Source: an uncultured Psychroserpens sp. (GTDB taxonomy: Bacteria > Bacteroidota > Bacteroidia > Flavobacteriales > Flavobacteriaceae). From it: a DNA stretch of 64,000 nucleotides. The stretch spans positions 668,842-732,841 of the forward strand of contig CANKZZ010000001.1 in assembly GCA_947488655.1 (NCBI GenBank), given 5' to 3'. Below are positions 1 through 10,020 of the stretch, piece by piece (the first letter of the stretch is position 1; each line of letters begins with the position of its first letter). The position numbers and the translations under genes are program-made. The notes under the pieces are model-generated. The model had not been told where the DNA came from and did no database searches. It saw only the letters and a list, made by a program, of their open reading frames with translations.

Positions 1-2322
1 GTAAAAGAAAATAAGGTAAAAGAAATTCCTGCAAAAGAAGAAGCTAAAAAAGAAGATAAGCCAAAAGCTAAAGAGGAAGTTAAAAAAGAAGTTAAGGCAA
101 CTCCTAAAGCAGAAACTGAAACAAAAGATACAGAGCCTGCTGAAGAGACTTTAAAAACACAATATAAAAAGCTTTCAGGTCCTAAAATTGCAGGTGATAA
201 AATTGATTTATCTCAATTTAAAAAACCTAAAAAGAAGGATGATAAACAATCTTCAGACTCAGATAATAAAAAGAAGAGACGAAGAATAAGCAAAGGACCA
301 TCAACTGGTGGAGATAATAGATCAAACAATAGAAGTGGCGGAAACCAAAGAGGTGGTTACAAAGGTAAAAACCAAGGAGGTAAGCGTACATCTACTGTAA
401 AAGCTGAGCCAAGTGCAGAAGAAGTACAAAAACAAGTACGTGAAACACTAGAAAAACTTCAAGGTAAATCTAGTAAAGGTAAAGGCGCAAAATACAGAAG
501 AGAAAAAAGAGAACAACATAGAGAGCAAACAGAAATTGATGCTCAAATTGAAGATGCAGAAAGCAAAATTCTTAAAGTTACAGAGTTTGTAACTGCAAAT
601 GAAGTTGCTACGATGATGAACGTTTCAGTAACCGAAATTATATCAGCATGTATGTCTCTTGGTATGATGGTTACAATGAATCAGCGTTTAGATGCCGAAA
701 CATTATCTGTTGTTGCCGAAGAATTTGGTTATAAAGTTGATTTTGTTACTTCAGATATTGAAGAATCTATAGAAGAAGTAGAAGATAAACCAGAAGATTT
801 AGAACCTCGTGCGCCAATTATCACAGTAATGGGTCACGTAGATCACGGTAAAACATCATTATTAGATTACATACGTAAAGCAAATGTTATTGCTGGAGAA
901 TCTGGAGGGATCACACAGCATATTGGCGCTTATGGAGTAACATTAGACAACGGACAAAAAATAGCATTCCTTGATACACCAGGTCACGAAGCCTTTACAG
1001 CAATGCGTGCGCGTGGTGCACAAGTAACTGATTTAGCAATTATTGTTGTTGCTGCCGATGATTCTATAATGCCACAAACAAAAGAAGCAATTGCTCACGC
1101 TCAAGCAGCTGGAGTACCAATTGTATTTGCTATTAATAAGATTGATAAGCCTGGAGCAAATCCTGAAAAAGTAAAAGAGGGATTAGCACAAATGAATTTA
1201 TTAGTTGAAGATTGGGGAGGAAAAATTCAATCTCATGATATTTCGGCTAAAAACGGAACAGGTATTAAAGAATTATTAGAAAAAGTATTACTGGAAGCTG
1301 AGTTATTAGAGCTTAAAGCAAATCCTAATAAACAAGCAAGCGGAACTGTTGTTGAAGCATTTTTAGATAAAGGTCGTGGTTATGTATCAACTATATTGGT
1401 ACAAGCAGGTACTCTAAAAATTGGAGATTATGTTTTAGCAGGTAAAAACAGTGGTAAAGTTAAAGCCATGCATGATGAACGTGGTCACGAAGTAAAATCT
1501 GCAGGACCATCAATTCCAGTATCTATATTAGGACTAGATGGAGCACCACAGGCTGGTGATAAATTTAACGTCTTTGAAGATGAACGTGAAGCCAAGCAAA
1601 TTGCAACTAAACGTATGCAATTACAACGTGAGCAAGATGTTCGTACAACTAAGACCTTAACGTTAGCTGAAATTGGACGACGTATTGCTTTAGGTACTTT
1701 TAAAGAACTTAATATCATTATAAAGGGTGATGTTGATGGATCTGTAGAAGCATTAACAGATTCGTTCCAAAAATTATCTACCGAAGAAATTCAGGTAAAT
1801 ATTATACACAAAGGTGTTGGTGCCATTACAGAGAGTGATGTGTTATTAGCAACAGCATCAGATGCTATAATTATTGGATTTAATGTGCGACCAATGGGTA
1901 ATGCACGTCAAATTGCAGATAAAGAAGAAGTAGATATCCGTATGTACTCGATTATCTATGATGCCATCAATGATCTTAAAGATGCTATGGAAGGTATGTT
2001 ATCTCCAGAACTTAAAGAAGAGATCACTGGAACTGCCGAAATTAGAGAAACATTTAAAATCTCTAAGATTGGTACGATTGCAGGATGTATGGTAACAAGT
2101 GGAAAAATCTATAGAAGTTCAGGAATACGTTTAATTAGAGATGGAGTAGTAATTCATACAGGAGAGCTTACATCTTTAAAACGATTCAAGGATGATGCTA
2201 AAGAAGTATCAAAAGGATATGATTGTGGTATGCAACTTAAAAACTATAACGACATACAAGTTGGAGATGTATTAGAAGCATTCCAAGAGGTAGAAGTTAA
2301 GAAGAAACTTAAAACAAAATAG
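1..2322 (+). CDS. infB: Translation initiation factor IF-2, 5'-truncated by the window edge
   Basis: IF-2 is the GTPase that brings initiator tRNA to the 30S subunit and promotes subunit joining. The reading frame is open from base 1, so the start lies upstream; 773 residues are visible. The first ~150 visible residues are a Lys/Glu-rich then Arg/Gly-rich linker, as in long bacterial IF-2. The G domain follows, with P-loop GHVDHGKT (about residues 278-285), G3 DTPGHEAF and G4 NKID, then the beta-barrel and C-terminal tRNA-binding domains ending in a Lys-rich tail. The ATG at 613 is internal and not the start. It lies tail to tail with the SPOR gene across a bidirectional terminator. Family assignment is certain. 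Confidence 0.98.
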   Translation, partial: VKENKVKEIPAKEEAKKEDKPKAKEEVKKEVKATPKAETETKDTEPAEETLKTQYKKLSGPKIAGDKIDLSQFKKPKKKDDKQSSDSDNKKKRRRISKGPSTGGDNRSNNRSGGNQRGGYKGKNQGGKRTSTVKAEPSAEEVQKQVRETLEKLQGKSSKGKGAKYRREKREQHREQTEIDAQIEDAESKILKVTEFVTANEVATMMNVSVTEIISACMSLGMMVTMNQRLDAETLSVVAEEFGYKVDFVTSDIEESIEEVEDKPEDLEPRAPIITVMGHVDHGKTSLLDYIRKANVIAGESGGITQHIGAYGVTLDNGQKIAFLDTPGHEAFTAMRARGAQVTDLAIIVVAADDSIMPQTKEAIAHAQAAGVPIVFAINKIDKPGANPEKVKEGLAQMNLLVEDWGGKIQSHDISAKNGTGIKELLEKVLLEAELLELKANPNKQASGTVVEAFLDKGRGYVSTILVQAGTLKIGDYVLAGKNSGKVKAMHDERGHEVKSAGPSIPVSILGLDGAPQAGDKFNVFEDEREAKQIATKRMQLQREQDVRTTKTLTLAEIGRRIALGTFKELNIIIKGDVDGSVEALTDSFQKLSTEEIQVNIIHKGVGAITESDVLLATASDAIIIGFNVRPMGNARQIADKEEVDIRMYSIIYDAINDLKDAMEGMLSPELKEEITGTAEIRETFKISKIGTIAGCMVTSGKIYRSSGIRLIRDGVVIHTGELTSLKRFKDDAKEVSKGYDCGMQLKNYNDIQVGDVLEAFQEVEVKKKLKTK

Positions 2323-2381
2323 AAATTAAATAATTATTAATTTTTGTTTCTTCGGAATTTACTTTAGTAAAATATGAGCAT

Positions 2382-2414
2382 AAAAAATGCGACTCTTTTG
2401 AGTCGCATTTTTTT
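2382..2414. terminator. Bidirectional intrinsic terminator between infB and the SPOR gene
   Basis: A 9-bp perfect stem (2387-2395 pairing with 2400-2408) with a TTTT loop, preceded by an A-run and followed by a T-run. It can therefore stop transcription from both sides, matching the convergent gene order. Confidence 0.88.
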
Positions 2415-2437
2415 ATTTTAAATGTATTTAAAAAGAA

Positions 2438-2818
2438 TTAATCATCCTTCTTAGGCTCAAAAACCATTGCTTTTGAAAACTTCTTCTTTATTTCTAATAA
2501 AGCAATATCAGCTTCTAGTCGAGTGCTAAAATTCCCAACCCAAACTTTGTAGTTAGGCGTTTCATAAACCATCTCAGCTGGCCATTGCGCAAAAGTATTT
2601 TGAAATTTTCGCTTTAAAGATTCAGCTTCAGATCGAGATCCAAAGTCTAATTGAATTTTATATAAGTCAACAGTTTTAACATCTTTCTTGTATTCTAACA
2701 GCTTAGTTATATCACTATCCTGCTCTATTTTAACTACTCCATCTTGAGCATTTATGTTATTCGAAAAAAGCAATAAAGCTAGTAATGAGAGTGTTATTTT
2801 TAAAATATTTCGTTTCAT
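2438..2818 (-). CDS. Secreted SPOR-domain protein
   Basis: A 126-residue protein with a cleavable signal peptide (hydrophobic residues 7-20, then INAQ) and a single SPOR-like domain (about residues 48-120, pattern YKIQLDFGSRSEAE ... YKVWVGNFSTRLEAD). SPOR domains bind denuded peptidoglycan glycan strands, so a periplasmic or wall-associated role is likely. No catalytic domain is attached. It sits alone between infB and the act operon, convergent with infB. The exact function is unknown. Confidence 0.85.
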   Translation of the reverse strand: MKRNILKITLSLLALLLFSNNINAQDGVVKIEQDSDITKLLEYKKDVKTVDLYKIQLDFGSRSEAESLKRKFQNTFAQWPAEMVYETPNYKVWVGNFSTRLEADIALLEIKKKFSKAMVFEPKKDD

Positions 2819-2973
2819 ATATTTTGAAATTTAGTACAAAGAAAACGTTTTTTTTTAAGTGTTGATTTATAACTTCAAAATAATAATTAAATTACAACCA
2901 TAAATATTATTTAGAATCCGTATAAATTATCAATTAACAGTTCTGTAACATTTCTAAAATGGACTATAAGTAT

Positions 2974-2981
2974 TATTTTTG
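2974..2981 (+). promoter_or_regulatory. Probable -7 element (TATTTTTG) for the act-cox operon
   Basis: TATTTTTG matches the Bacteroidota sigma-A -7 consensus TAnnTTTG. No exact TTG is present at the expected -33 position. Transcription would start near 2986-2988, which rules out the TTG at 2979 as a start codon for actA. Confidence 0.6.
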
Positions 2982-3017
2982 CATGAGATTTTATACACGT
3001 TTTTTTCAAGAGTAATA

Positions 3018-4364
3018 ATGAAAAAATCGTACCAAAGTTTAGAAGATAATTCAACTAACAATATGATACAGGTGATTTACCGACATTTAGCCTCAAAGAT
3101 TCCTTACTTAGGATTGGTTATTTTACTTACGTTTTCTACTTCACTTACTGCTCAAGAAGGCGATCCTGTTAAGGGAAAAACTTTATTTAACACTAATTGT
3201 GCATCATGTCATAATCTAGATAGGAAGATGACAGGACCAGCGCTTCGTAATGTGGAAACACGTTTAGAAGAAGAGCATGGTTTAGATCGAAATTGGTTAA
3301 ATAAATGGATTCGTAACAGTGCTGGCATGGTTAAATCTGGAGACGCTTATGCAAACCAGATATTTAACGAGTACAATGGTACTGCAATGACAGCGTTCCC
3401 GCAATTATCAGATCAAGATATTTCTGATATATTAGCGTATACAGCTCAAGAAAAAGTTGAGCCTCCAACGCCAACTGTAGGACCGAATGAAGGTGGCAAT
3501 GGTTCATCAGGAGATGGTTCAACTAATAAGTTAATTCTTGGTGCGCTCGCACTATTGTTTGCTTTATTGGCAGTATCATTAATTCTTGTTAGGAGGACAT
3601 TAAATCGTTTTGCAGACGAGAAAGGAATTGAAGCAGTAAAAAAAGATAAAGGTCTTCCTATCTGGAAAGCATTTGTTCAAAACCAATTTTTAGTTTTGGT
3701 AACTGTAATTTTCTTTTTACTAGCCAGTGCATATTTTGTATATGGTTATCTTTCTCAAATAGGAGTTGATCAAGGTTACGAACCTGTTCAGCCTATTCAT
3801 TACTCACATAGAATTCATGCAGGAGAAAATGGTATAGATTGTAAATACTGTCACTCGTCAGCGAGAGTAAGTAAGCATTCTGGTATTCCATCTTTAAATA
3901 TTTGTATGAATTGTCATAAATCTATTTATCAAGTAGCAGAGGAAACTCAGCAAGAAGGTATAAATGAGTATGGAGTAGATTATAATGCAGAAATCCAAAA
4001 GCTCTACAAAGCAGTTGGTTGGGATGAAGCTGAGCAAAAATATACTGGAGTTACTGAGCCAGTGAAATGGATTAGAATTCATAATCTGCCAGATTTTGCC
4101 TATTTCAATCACTCACAACACGTAGAGGTTGCAGGTGTTCAATGTCAAACTTGTCATGGACCAGTTGAAGAAATGGAAGTTATGTATCAACACGCTCCAT
4201 TAACAATGGGATGGTGTATTAATTGTCATAGAGAAACAAATGTTAAGGTAGATGGTAACGAGTATTACACTAAAATACACGAAGAGTTATCTAAAAAATA
4301 TGGTGTAGACCAACTTACAGCTGCTCAGATGGGTGGATTAGAATGTGGTAAATGCCACTACTAA
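3018..4364 (+). CDS. actA: Alternative complex III multiheme cytochrome c subunit with N-terminal monoheme domain
   Basis: Electron-transfer subunit of alternative complex III (quinol:cytochrome c/oxidase oxidoreductase), on the periplasmic face. There are six CxxCH heme sites. One (CASCH) lies in a separate N-terminal cytochrome c domain after a signal/TM segment. Five (CKYCH, CMNCH, CQTCH, CINCH, CGKCH) lie in the C-terminal half. Two more membrane segments (about nt 3530-3600 and 3690-3750) separate the domains. I chose ATG 3018 because an upstream TTG at 2979 lies inside the promoter; ATG 3063 is also possible and gives a cleaner signal peptide. It is the first gene of actABCDEF-coxBA. 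The family is usually described as pentaheme, so the extra domain is notable. Confidence 0.93.
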   Translation: MKKSYQSLEDNSTNNMIQVIYRHLASKIPYLGLVILLTFSTSLTAQEGDPVKGKTLFNTNCASCHNLDRKMTGPALRNVETRLEEEHGLDRNWLNKWIRNSAGMVKSGDAYANQIFNEYNGTAMTAFPQLSDQDISDILAYTAQEKVEPPTPTVGPNEGGNGSSGDGSTNKLILGALALLFALLAVSLILVRRTLNRFADEKGIEAVKKDKGLPIWKAFVQNQFLVLVTVIFFLLASAYFVYGYLSQIGVDQGYEPVQPIHYSHRIHAGENGIDCKYCHSSARVSKHSGIPSLNICMNCHKSIYQVAEETQQEGINEYGVDYNAEIQKLYKAVGWDEAEQKYTGVTEPVKWIRIHNLPDFAYFNHSQHVEVAGVQCQTCHGPVEEMEVMYQHAPLTMGWCINCHRETNVKVDGNEYYTKIHEELSKKYGVDQLTAAQMGGLECGKCHY

Positions 4365-4451
4365 AACTAGTTTTGGTAGTATTTGTTAAGCAGAAATCTT
4401 TTAAAAAAGATTTAAACAAAAAATTAATAAGAAGTAATTCAATTAAATAAT

Positions 4452-7400
4452 ATGTCATCAAACAAGAAATACTGGAAAAGTGTTGAAGAGCTAAAAGATA
4501 ATAGCTCTATTGTTGAGACGCTTAAACAAAATGAGTTCGTAAACGAAATACCTACGGATGAATTTTTGGGAGATAAAAAGACTCTAGAGTCATCTTCTAC
4601 AACGCGTCGTGACTTTTTAAAGTATGTTGGTTTTAGTACTGCAGCAGCTTCATTGGCTGCCTGTGAAGGACCGGTAATTAAATCAATTCCTTACATTGTT
4701 CAGCCAGAATCTATTATTCCTGGTGTTGCTAATTATTATGCAACAACAATTGCTAATGGATTTGATTTTGCAAGTGTTTTAGTTAAAACACGTGAAGGTC
4801 GTCCTATCAAAATTGAAAACAACGACTTAGCAAAAACACATAATGGTGCTAATGCAAGAGTTAACGCTTCTGTTTTAGGATTATATGATAGTTTGAGAGT
4901 AAAAGGTCCAATGAAAGGCGAAAGCGCTATTACTTGGGAAACTTTTGATGCTGAAACGAATCAAAAATTAACAGATCTTAAAAACGCTGGTAAACAAATT
5001 GTGTTATTGACGCAAACTTATGCCAGTCCGTCAACATCTAGATTAATTTCAGAATTTAAATCTAAATACGGAAACGTGCGTCATGTAAATTATGATGCAG
5101 TTTCAGAGTCTGCAGCATTAGATGCTTTTGAAGGAAATTATGGCACTCGTGGGTTAGCGAGCTATGATTTTTCTAAAGCTATGACTATTGTGTCGGTAGG
5201 AGCAGATTTCTTAGGAGATTGGCAAGGTGGAGGATTTGATTCAGGATATGCTCAAGGACGTGTTCCAAAGAATGGAAAAATGTCTAGGCACATTCAATTT
5301 GAATCAAATATGTCTTTATCTGGTGCAAATGCAGATAAGCGTGTGCCACTAACACCAACACAACAAAAACAAGTTTTAGCTAAATTATATAGTTTAGTGG
5401 TTGGTGGATCTGTATCTACAGAATTGCCTGAGCATATAAATAAAGCTGTTCAGAACGCTGCTTCAGAATTAAAGAAAGCAGGAAGTAACGGAGTTTTAGT
5501 AACAGGAATTCAAGATGTAAATGCGCAAACAGTTGCGTTATCAATCAACGAAAGACTAAATAGTAAAGCATTTGATCCTTCTACACCTATATTAACCAGG
5601 CAAGGTAATAATAATGCTGTTACTAAATTAGTTGCAGATATGAAAGCTGGACGCGTTGGAGGTATCATCATGAGTGGTGTTAACCCAATGTATACATTGC
5701 CTAATGCATCAGAGTTCGCTGAAGGTCTGGAGAAAACAGAGCTATCAGTTTCGTTTTCAATGAAAGCAGATGAAACAGCGTTAAATACAGATTATATTGC
5801 TGCTGCACCTCATTACCTAGAGTCTTGGGGAGACGTAGAAATCAAGAAAGGACATTTCAGTTTAATGCAGCCAACTATTCGTCCGTTGTTTGATACACGT
5901 CAATTCCAACAAGCATTATTAATGTGGATAGGAAGTGATGCAACATATAGAGAATATATTAAATCGGGTTGGTCTGGTGGATCTTTCAATAAAGCATTGC
6001 AAGATGGAGTTTATGTTTCGGGTACTTTTTCTAGTGCGCCAAATGGATCATCAACCACCACTACAGAAACATCAACTCAATTAAAAGATAAAAAAGATAG
6101 AACATTCTTAGGTGGCGTAATACATGACGTTGCTGTAGGCGTTGGTATTAAGGATGAAGATAAAGATGAATTTGTAACAACAACATCATCTTCAACTTCG
6201 ACCACAGGAGGTTCTAACAGTACTGCTGGAGTTGCTGCGATTAGTGCAGGAAGTGCAGCTAGAAATTTAGCATCTTCTGCTAAGTCAGAAGGTATGGAAT
6301 TGTCATTATATACTAAAACAGGTATGGGTGACGGTCAGGATGCTAATAATCCTTGGTTACAAGAATTTCCAGATCCTATTACTAGAACATCTTGGGATAA
6401 CTATTTAACAGTTTCGGCAGCAGATGCTAAATCTTTAGGTTTAGAAAATAATCACGTTGCAACCGGAGCTTTAGATGGAAGTTATGCAGATGTTACTGTA
6501 AATGGAACAACTGTTAAGAATGTACCGGTAATTATTCAACCAGGTCAGGCTAAAGGTTCTGTTGGGTTATCATTTGGTTATGGTAGAACTGCAGGTTTAA
6601 AAGAAGAAATGATGACTGGTGTTAACGCTTACCCGTTATACCAAGATTTTAATACTACTCAAAACGTATCTATTAAGAAGGCAGTAGGTATGCATGAATT
6701 TGCATGTGTACAGTTGCAAAATACTTTAATGGGTCGTGGAGATATTATAAAGGAAACAACGTTAGAAATCTTTAACACAAAAGATAGAAACGTATGGAAT
6801 AAAGTGCCAACGGTATCTTTAAACCATGAAGAAGTTGAAGTAACATCTCCAGAAGTAGATTTATGGGATGAGTTTGATCGTTCAATTGGGCATCACTTTA
6901 ATTTATCTATCGACTTAAATTCTTGTACTGGATGTGGAGCTTGTGTTATTGCATGTCATGCAGAAAACAATGTTCCTGTTGTAGGTAAGGAAGAAATTAG
7001 ACGTAGTCGTGATATGCACTGGTTACGTATTGATAGATATTATTCTTCGGAAGATACTTTCGCAGAAGATGACACCAAAAAAGAAGAATTTTCTGGTCTT
7101 TGGGGTGATAAAGGGTCATTAGGAGGATTTGGAGAATTAGAAAATCCAGCTGATAATCCGCAAGTAGCATTTCAGCCAGTAATGTGTCAGCATTGTAATC
7201 ATGCACCTTGTGAAACTGTTTGCCCTGTGGCAGCAACATCACATGGTCGTCAAGGCCAAAATCATATGGCGTATAACCGTTGTGTAGGTACACGTTACTG
7301 TGCAAACAACTGTCCATATAAAGTAAGACGTTTTAACTGGTTCTTGTACAATAAAAATGATGAGTTTGATTATCATATGAATGATGATTTAGGTCGTATG

Positions 7401-7709
7401 GTATTAAATCCAGATGTAACAGTTCGTTCTCGTGGTGTAATGGAAAAATGTTCTATGTGTATTCAAATGACACAAAAAACTATTCTTGATGCCAAGCGTG
7501 ATGGTAGAGCAATTAAAGATGGTGAATTCCAAACAGCATGTTCTGCAGCTTGTAGCAGTGGTGCAATGGTATTTGGTGACATCAATGATAAGGACAGTAA
7601 AGTTGCGAAACTTAAAGAAGATGATCGTATGTATCACTTATTAGAAAGTGTTGGTACTAAACCTAATGTTCAGTATCATACTAAAGTGAGAAATATTACA
7701 GAAGCATAG
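4452..7709 (+). CDS. actB: Alternative complex III molybdopterin-like / iron-sulfur subunit
   Basis: A 1085-residue fusion of a molybdopterin-oxidoreductase-like domain, which in this family carries no cofactor, and a ferredoxin domain. The N-terminus has a twin-arginine signal (TTRRDFLKYVG, about residues 51-61) followed by a lipobox (SLAAC), so it is probably Tat-exported and lipid-anchored. The C-terminal ~260 residues carry four cysteine groups (CTGCGACVIAC, CQHCNHAPCETVC, CVGTRYCANNC, CSMC...CSAAC), fitting three [4Fe-4S] clusters and one [3Fe-4S] cluster. A Ser/Thr/Gly-rich low-complexity linker lies at about residues 530-620. It sits 87 bp after actA in the operon. Confidence 0.95.
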   Translation: MSSNKKYWKSVEELKDNSSIVETLKQNEFVNEIPTDEFLGDKKTLESSSTTRRDFLKYVGFSTAAASLAACEGPVIKSIPYIVQPESIIPGVANYYATTIANGFDFASVLVKTREGRPIKIENNDLAKTHNGANARVNASVLGLYDSLRVKGPMKGESAITWETFDAETNQKLTDLKNAGKQIVLLTQTYASPSTSRLISEFKSKYGNVRHVNYDAVSESAALDAFEGNYGTRGLASYDFSKAMTIVSVGADFLGDWQGGGFDSGYAQGRVPKNGKMSRHIQFESNMSLSGANADKRVPLTPTQQKQVLAKLYSLVVGGSVSTELPEHINKAVQNAASELKKAGSNGVLVTGIQDVNAQTVALSINERLNSKAFDPSTPILTRQGNNNAVTKLVADMKAGRVGGIIMSGVNPMYTLPNASEFAEGLEKTELSVSFSMKADETALNTDYIAAAPHYLESWGDVEIKKGHFSLMQPTIRPLFDTRQFQQALLMWIGSDATYREYIKSGWSGGSFNKALQDGVYVSGTFSSAPNGSSTTTTETSTQLKDKKDRTFLGGVIHDVAVGVGIKDEDKDEFVTTTSSSTSTTGGSNSTAGVAAISAGSAARNLASSAKSEGMELSLYTKTGMGDGQDANNPWLQEFPDPITRTSWDNYLTVSAADAKSLGLENNHVATGALDGSYADVTVNGTTVKNVPVIIQPGQAKGSVGLSFGYGRTAGLKEEMMTGVNAYPLYQDFNTTQNVSIKKAVGMHEFACVQLQNTLMGRGDIIKETTLEIFNTKDRNVWNKVPTVSLNHEEVEVTSPEVDLWDEFDRSIGHHFNLSIDLNSCTGCGACVIACHAENNVPVVGKEEIRRSRDMHWLRIDRYYSSEDTFAEDDTKKEEFSGLWGDKGSLGGFGELENPADNPQVAFQPVMCQHCNHAPCETVCPVAATSHGRQGQNHMAYNRCVGTRYCANNCPYKVRRFNWFLYNKNDEFDYHMNDDLGRMVLNPDVTVRSRGVMEKCSMCIQMTQKTILDAKRDGRAIKDGEFQTACSAACSSGAMVFGDINDKDSKVAKLKEDDRMYHLLESVGTKPNVQYHTKVRNITEA

Positions 7710-7741
7710 AAAAATTAATTAAGAAACAATTATAATAGATT

Positions 7742-9472
7742 ATGGCGTCTCATTACGAAGCACCTATTAGAAGACCCTTAGTTACAGGAGAAAAATCATA
7801 TCACGATGTATCGGTAGATGTGGCAGCACCTGTTGAAGGAAAAGCAAACAAAGCTTGGTGGATTGTGTTTTCAATATCACTTGTCGCATTCCTTTGGGGA
7901 ATTGGGTGTATTATCTATACGATATCTACAGGTATTGGTACTTGGGGATTAAACAAGACCGTTGGTTGGGCTTGGGATATTACTAACTTCGTTTGGTGGG
8001 TTGGTATTGGTCACGCAGGAACATTGATTTCTGCAGTACTATTACTCTTCCGTCAAAAATGGAGAATGGCAATTAACCGTTCTGCAGAAGCAATGACAAT
8101 TTTCTCAGTAGTTCAAGCAGGTTTATTTCCTTTAATCCACATGGGTAGACCATGGTTAGGATATTGGGTATTACCTATTCCAAATCAATTTGGATCGTTA
8201 TGGGTAAACTTTAACTCGCCATTACTTTGGGATGTATTTGCAATTTCTACATATTTATCTGTATCACTAGTTTTCTGGTGGACAGGTTTATTACCTGATT
8301 TTGCTATGTTAAGGGATCGTGCTATTAAGCCTTTTCAGAAAAAAATATATTCATTATTAAGTTTTGGATGGTCTGGACGTGCTAAAGATTGGCAACGTTT
8401 TGAAGAAGTATCTTTAGTACTTGCTGGTTTAGCAACACCACTTGTATTATCAGTACATACAATTGTATCTTTTGACTTTGCGACTTCTGTAATTCCAGGT
8501 TGGCATACAACGATTTTTCCTCCATATTTCGTTGCTGGGGCAATTTTCTCTGGATTTGCAATGGTGAATACACTTCTTATTATAATGAGAAAAGTTTGTA
8601 ATCTCGAAGATTATATTACTGTGCAACACATAGAGTTAATGAATATTGTAATTATGCTTACAGGTTCTATAGTAGGTGTAGCTTATATTACTGAGCTATT
8701 TATCGCTTGGTATTCTGGTGTTGAGTATGAGCAATATGCATTCTTAAATAGAGCAACAGGACCTTATGCTTGGGCATACTGGATGATGATGTCTTGTAAC
8801 GTGTTTTCACCTCAGTTTATGTGGTTTAAAAAATTAAGAACAAGTATTATGTTTTCTTTCTTTATATCTATTGTGGTAAACGTAGGTATGTGGTTTGAGC
8901 GTTTTGTAATTATTGTTACCTCATTACATAGAGATTATTTACCATCATCATGGACGATGTTCTCACCTACTTTTGTTGATATAGGTATTTTCATAGGTAC
9001 AATTGGATTTTTCTTCGTATTATTCTTATTATATGCAAGAACTTTCCCAGTGATTGCACAAGCCGAAGTAAAAACAATATTGAAATCTTCGGGAGAGCGA
9101 TACAAGAATATTAGAGAAAGAGGAGATAGTTTAGTTGGCACAGGAGCAGATGAGAGAACTTCTAATTTAAAATTAGTTGAAGACACCACTGCAATTAAAC
9201 CTGAGCAAGATAAAACAGAAAAGTTAGATAACTTACTAAAAGGTGTTGGTACATTTGATCCTTCTATACAAACCGCAGATGATTTAAAAGTCATCAACGG
9301 TATTGGACCAAAAATGGAAGAGGTTCTAAATAGTATTGGAATCTTTACTTACGCACAGGTGAGTAAAATGTCAAAAAGAGAATATGACTTACTAGATGAA
9401 ATCACAGAATCTTTCCCAGGAAGAGCAGAACGTGATGATTGGTCTGGTCAGGCTAAAAAATTAATAAACTAA
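7742..9472 (+). CDS. actC: Alternative complex III NrfD-like membrane subunit with HhH tail
   Basis: An integral membrane quinol-binding subunit of the NrfD/PsrC family with about ten hydrophobic segments across residues 35-440. The remaining ~130 residues are soluble. After a charged linker, residues ~515-575 form a helix-hairpin-helix-like module (KVINGIGPKMEEVLNSIGI, then an AGAP-like helical region ending WSGQAKKLIN). Such modules are known as C-terminal appendages on other proteins, including some NADH dehydrogenase subunits. The gene is 32 bp after actB and 8 bp before actD. The core assignment is firm; the role of the tail is unknown. Confidence 0.95.
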   Translation: MASHYEAPIRRPLVTGEKSYHDVSVDVAAPVEGKANKAWWIVFSISLVAFLWGIGCIIYTISTGIGTWGLNKTVGWAWDITNFVWWVGIGHAGTLISAVLLLFRQKWRMAINRSAEAMTIFSVVQAGLFPLIHMGRPWLGYWVLPIPNQFGSLWVNFNSPLLWDVFAISTYLSVSLVFWWTGLLPDFAMLRDRAIKPFQKKIYSLLSFGWSGRAKDWQRFEEVSLVLAGLATPLVLSVHTIVSFDFATSVIPGWHTTIFPPYFVAGAIFSGFAMVNTLLIIMRKVCNLEDYITVQHIELMNIVIMLTGSIVGVAYITELFIAWYSGVEYEQYAFLNRATGPYAWAYWMMMSCNVFSPQFMWFKKLRTSIMFSFFISIVVNVGMWFERFVIIVTSLHRDYLPSSWTMFSPTFVDIGIFIGTIGFFFVLFLLYARTFPVIAQAEVKTILKSSGERYKNIRERGDSLVGTGADERTSNLKLVEDTTAIKPEQDKTEKLDNLLKGVGTFDPSIQTADDLKVINGIGPKMEEVLNSIGIFTYAQVSKMSKREYDLLDEITESFPGRAERDDWSGQAKKLIN

Positions 9473-9480
9473 AATAGTAC

Positions 9481-10011
9481 ATGGAAGCTTCAAAAGTAAT
9501 TCACGCTATTTATACCGATGACGATGTCTTAATGAATGCAGTTAAGAAAGTTAAAACTGCTAGACATCACATTGACGAGATATACACGCCTTTTCCAGTT
9601 CACGGACTAGACAAAGCGATGGGATTAGCACCAACAAGAATAGCAATTGCATCATTTATGTATGGATGTGTTGGTTTAACTGTTGCTGTCGTAATGATGA
9701 ATTTTATTATGATAGAAGATTGGCCTCAAAATATTGGTGGTAAACCAAGTTTTAGTTATATAGAAAATATGCCTGCGTTTGTGCCAATTATGTTTGAATT
9801 GACAGTGTTCTTTGCAGCACACTTGATGGTTATTACATTTTATTTGAGAAGTAGAATGTGGCCATTTAAAAAAGCAGAAAATCCAGATCCGAGAACAACA
9901 GATGATCATTTTTTAATGGAAATCGCAGTTCATGGTAATGAAAATGAATTGACAAATTTATTGAAAGAAACTGGAGCAGTTGAAATTAATTTAATTGATA
10001 AAACGCATTAA
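9481..10011 (+). CDS. actD: Alternative complex III subunit ActD (DUF3341)
   Basis: A 176-residue protein with a soluble N-terminal ~55 residues, two membrane helices (about residues 58-80 and 100-122) and a hydrophilic C-terminus. This is the standard layout of the DUF3341 subunit that stabilises alternative complex III. It is packed tightly, 8 bp after actC and 9 bp before the actE ATG. Identification rests on topology, length and operon position. Confidence 0.92.
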   Translation: MEASKVIHAIYTDDDVLMNAVKKVKTARHHIDEIYTPFPVHGLDKAMGLAPTRIAIASFMYGCVGLTVAVVMMNFIMIEDWPQNIGGKPSFSYIENMPAFVPIMFELTVFFAAHLMVITFYLRSRMWPFKKAENPDPRTTDDHFLMEIAVHGNENELTNLLKETGAVEINLIDKTH

Positions 10012-10020
10012 TTGATACAG

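Noticed and set aside
613..615. ATG as the start of infB
   Set aside because: The frame is open to base 1 and the upstream Lys/Glu-rich and Arg/Gly-rich linker is typical of IF-2, so this ATG is internal.
1485..1718. Antisense ORF within infB
   Set aside because: Shadow of a strongly conserved GTPase; no motif, no start context. The same holds for the other opposite-strand ORFs inside actA, actB, actC, actD, sprA, malic enzyme and the efflux genes.
2979..3017. In-frame TTG start for actA
   Set aside because: It overlaps the TATTTTTG promoter element, so it would lie upstream of the transcript.
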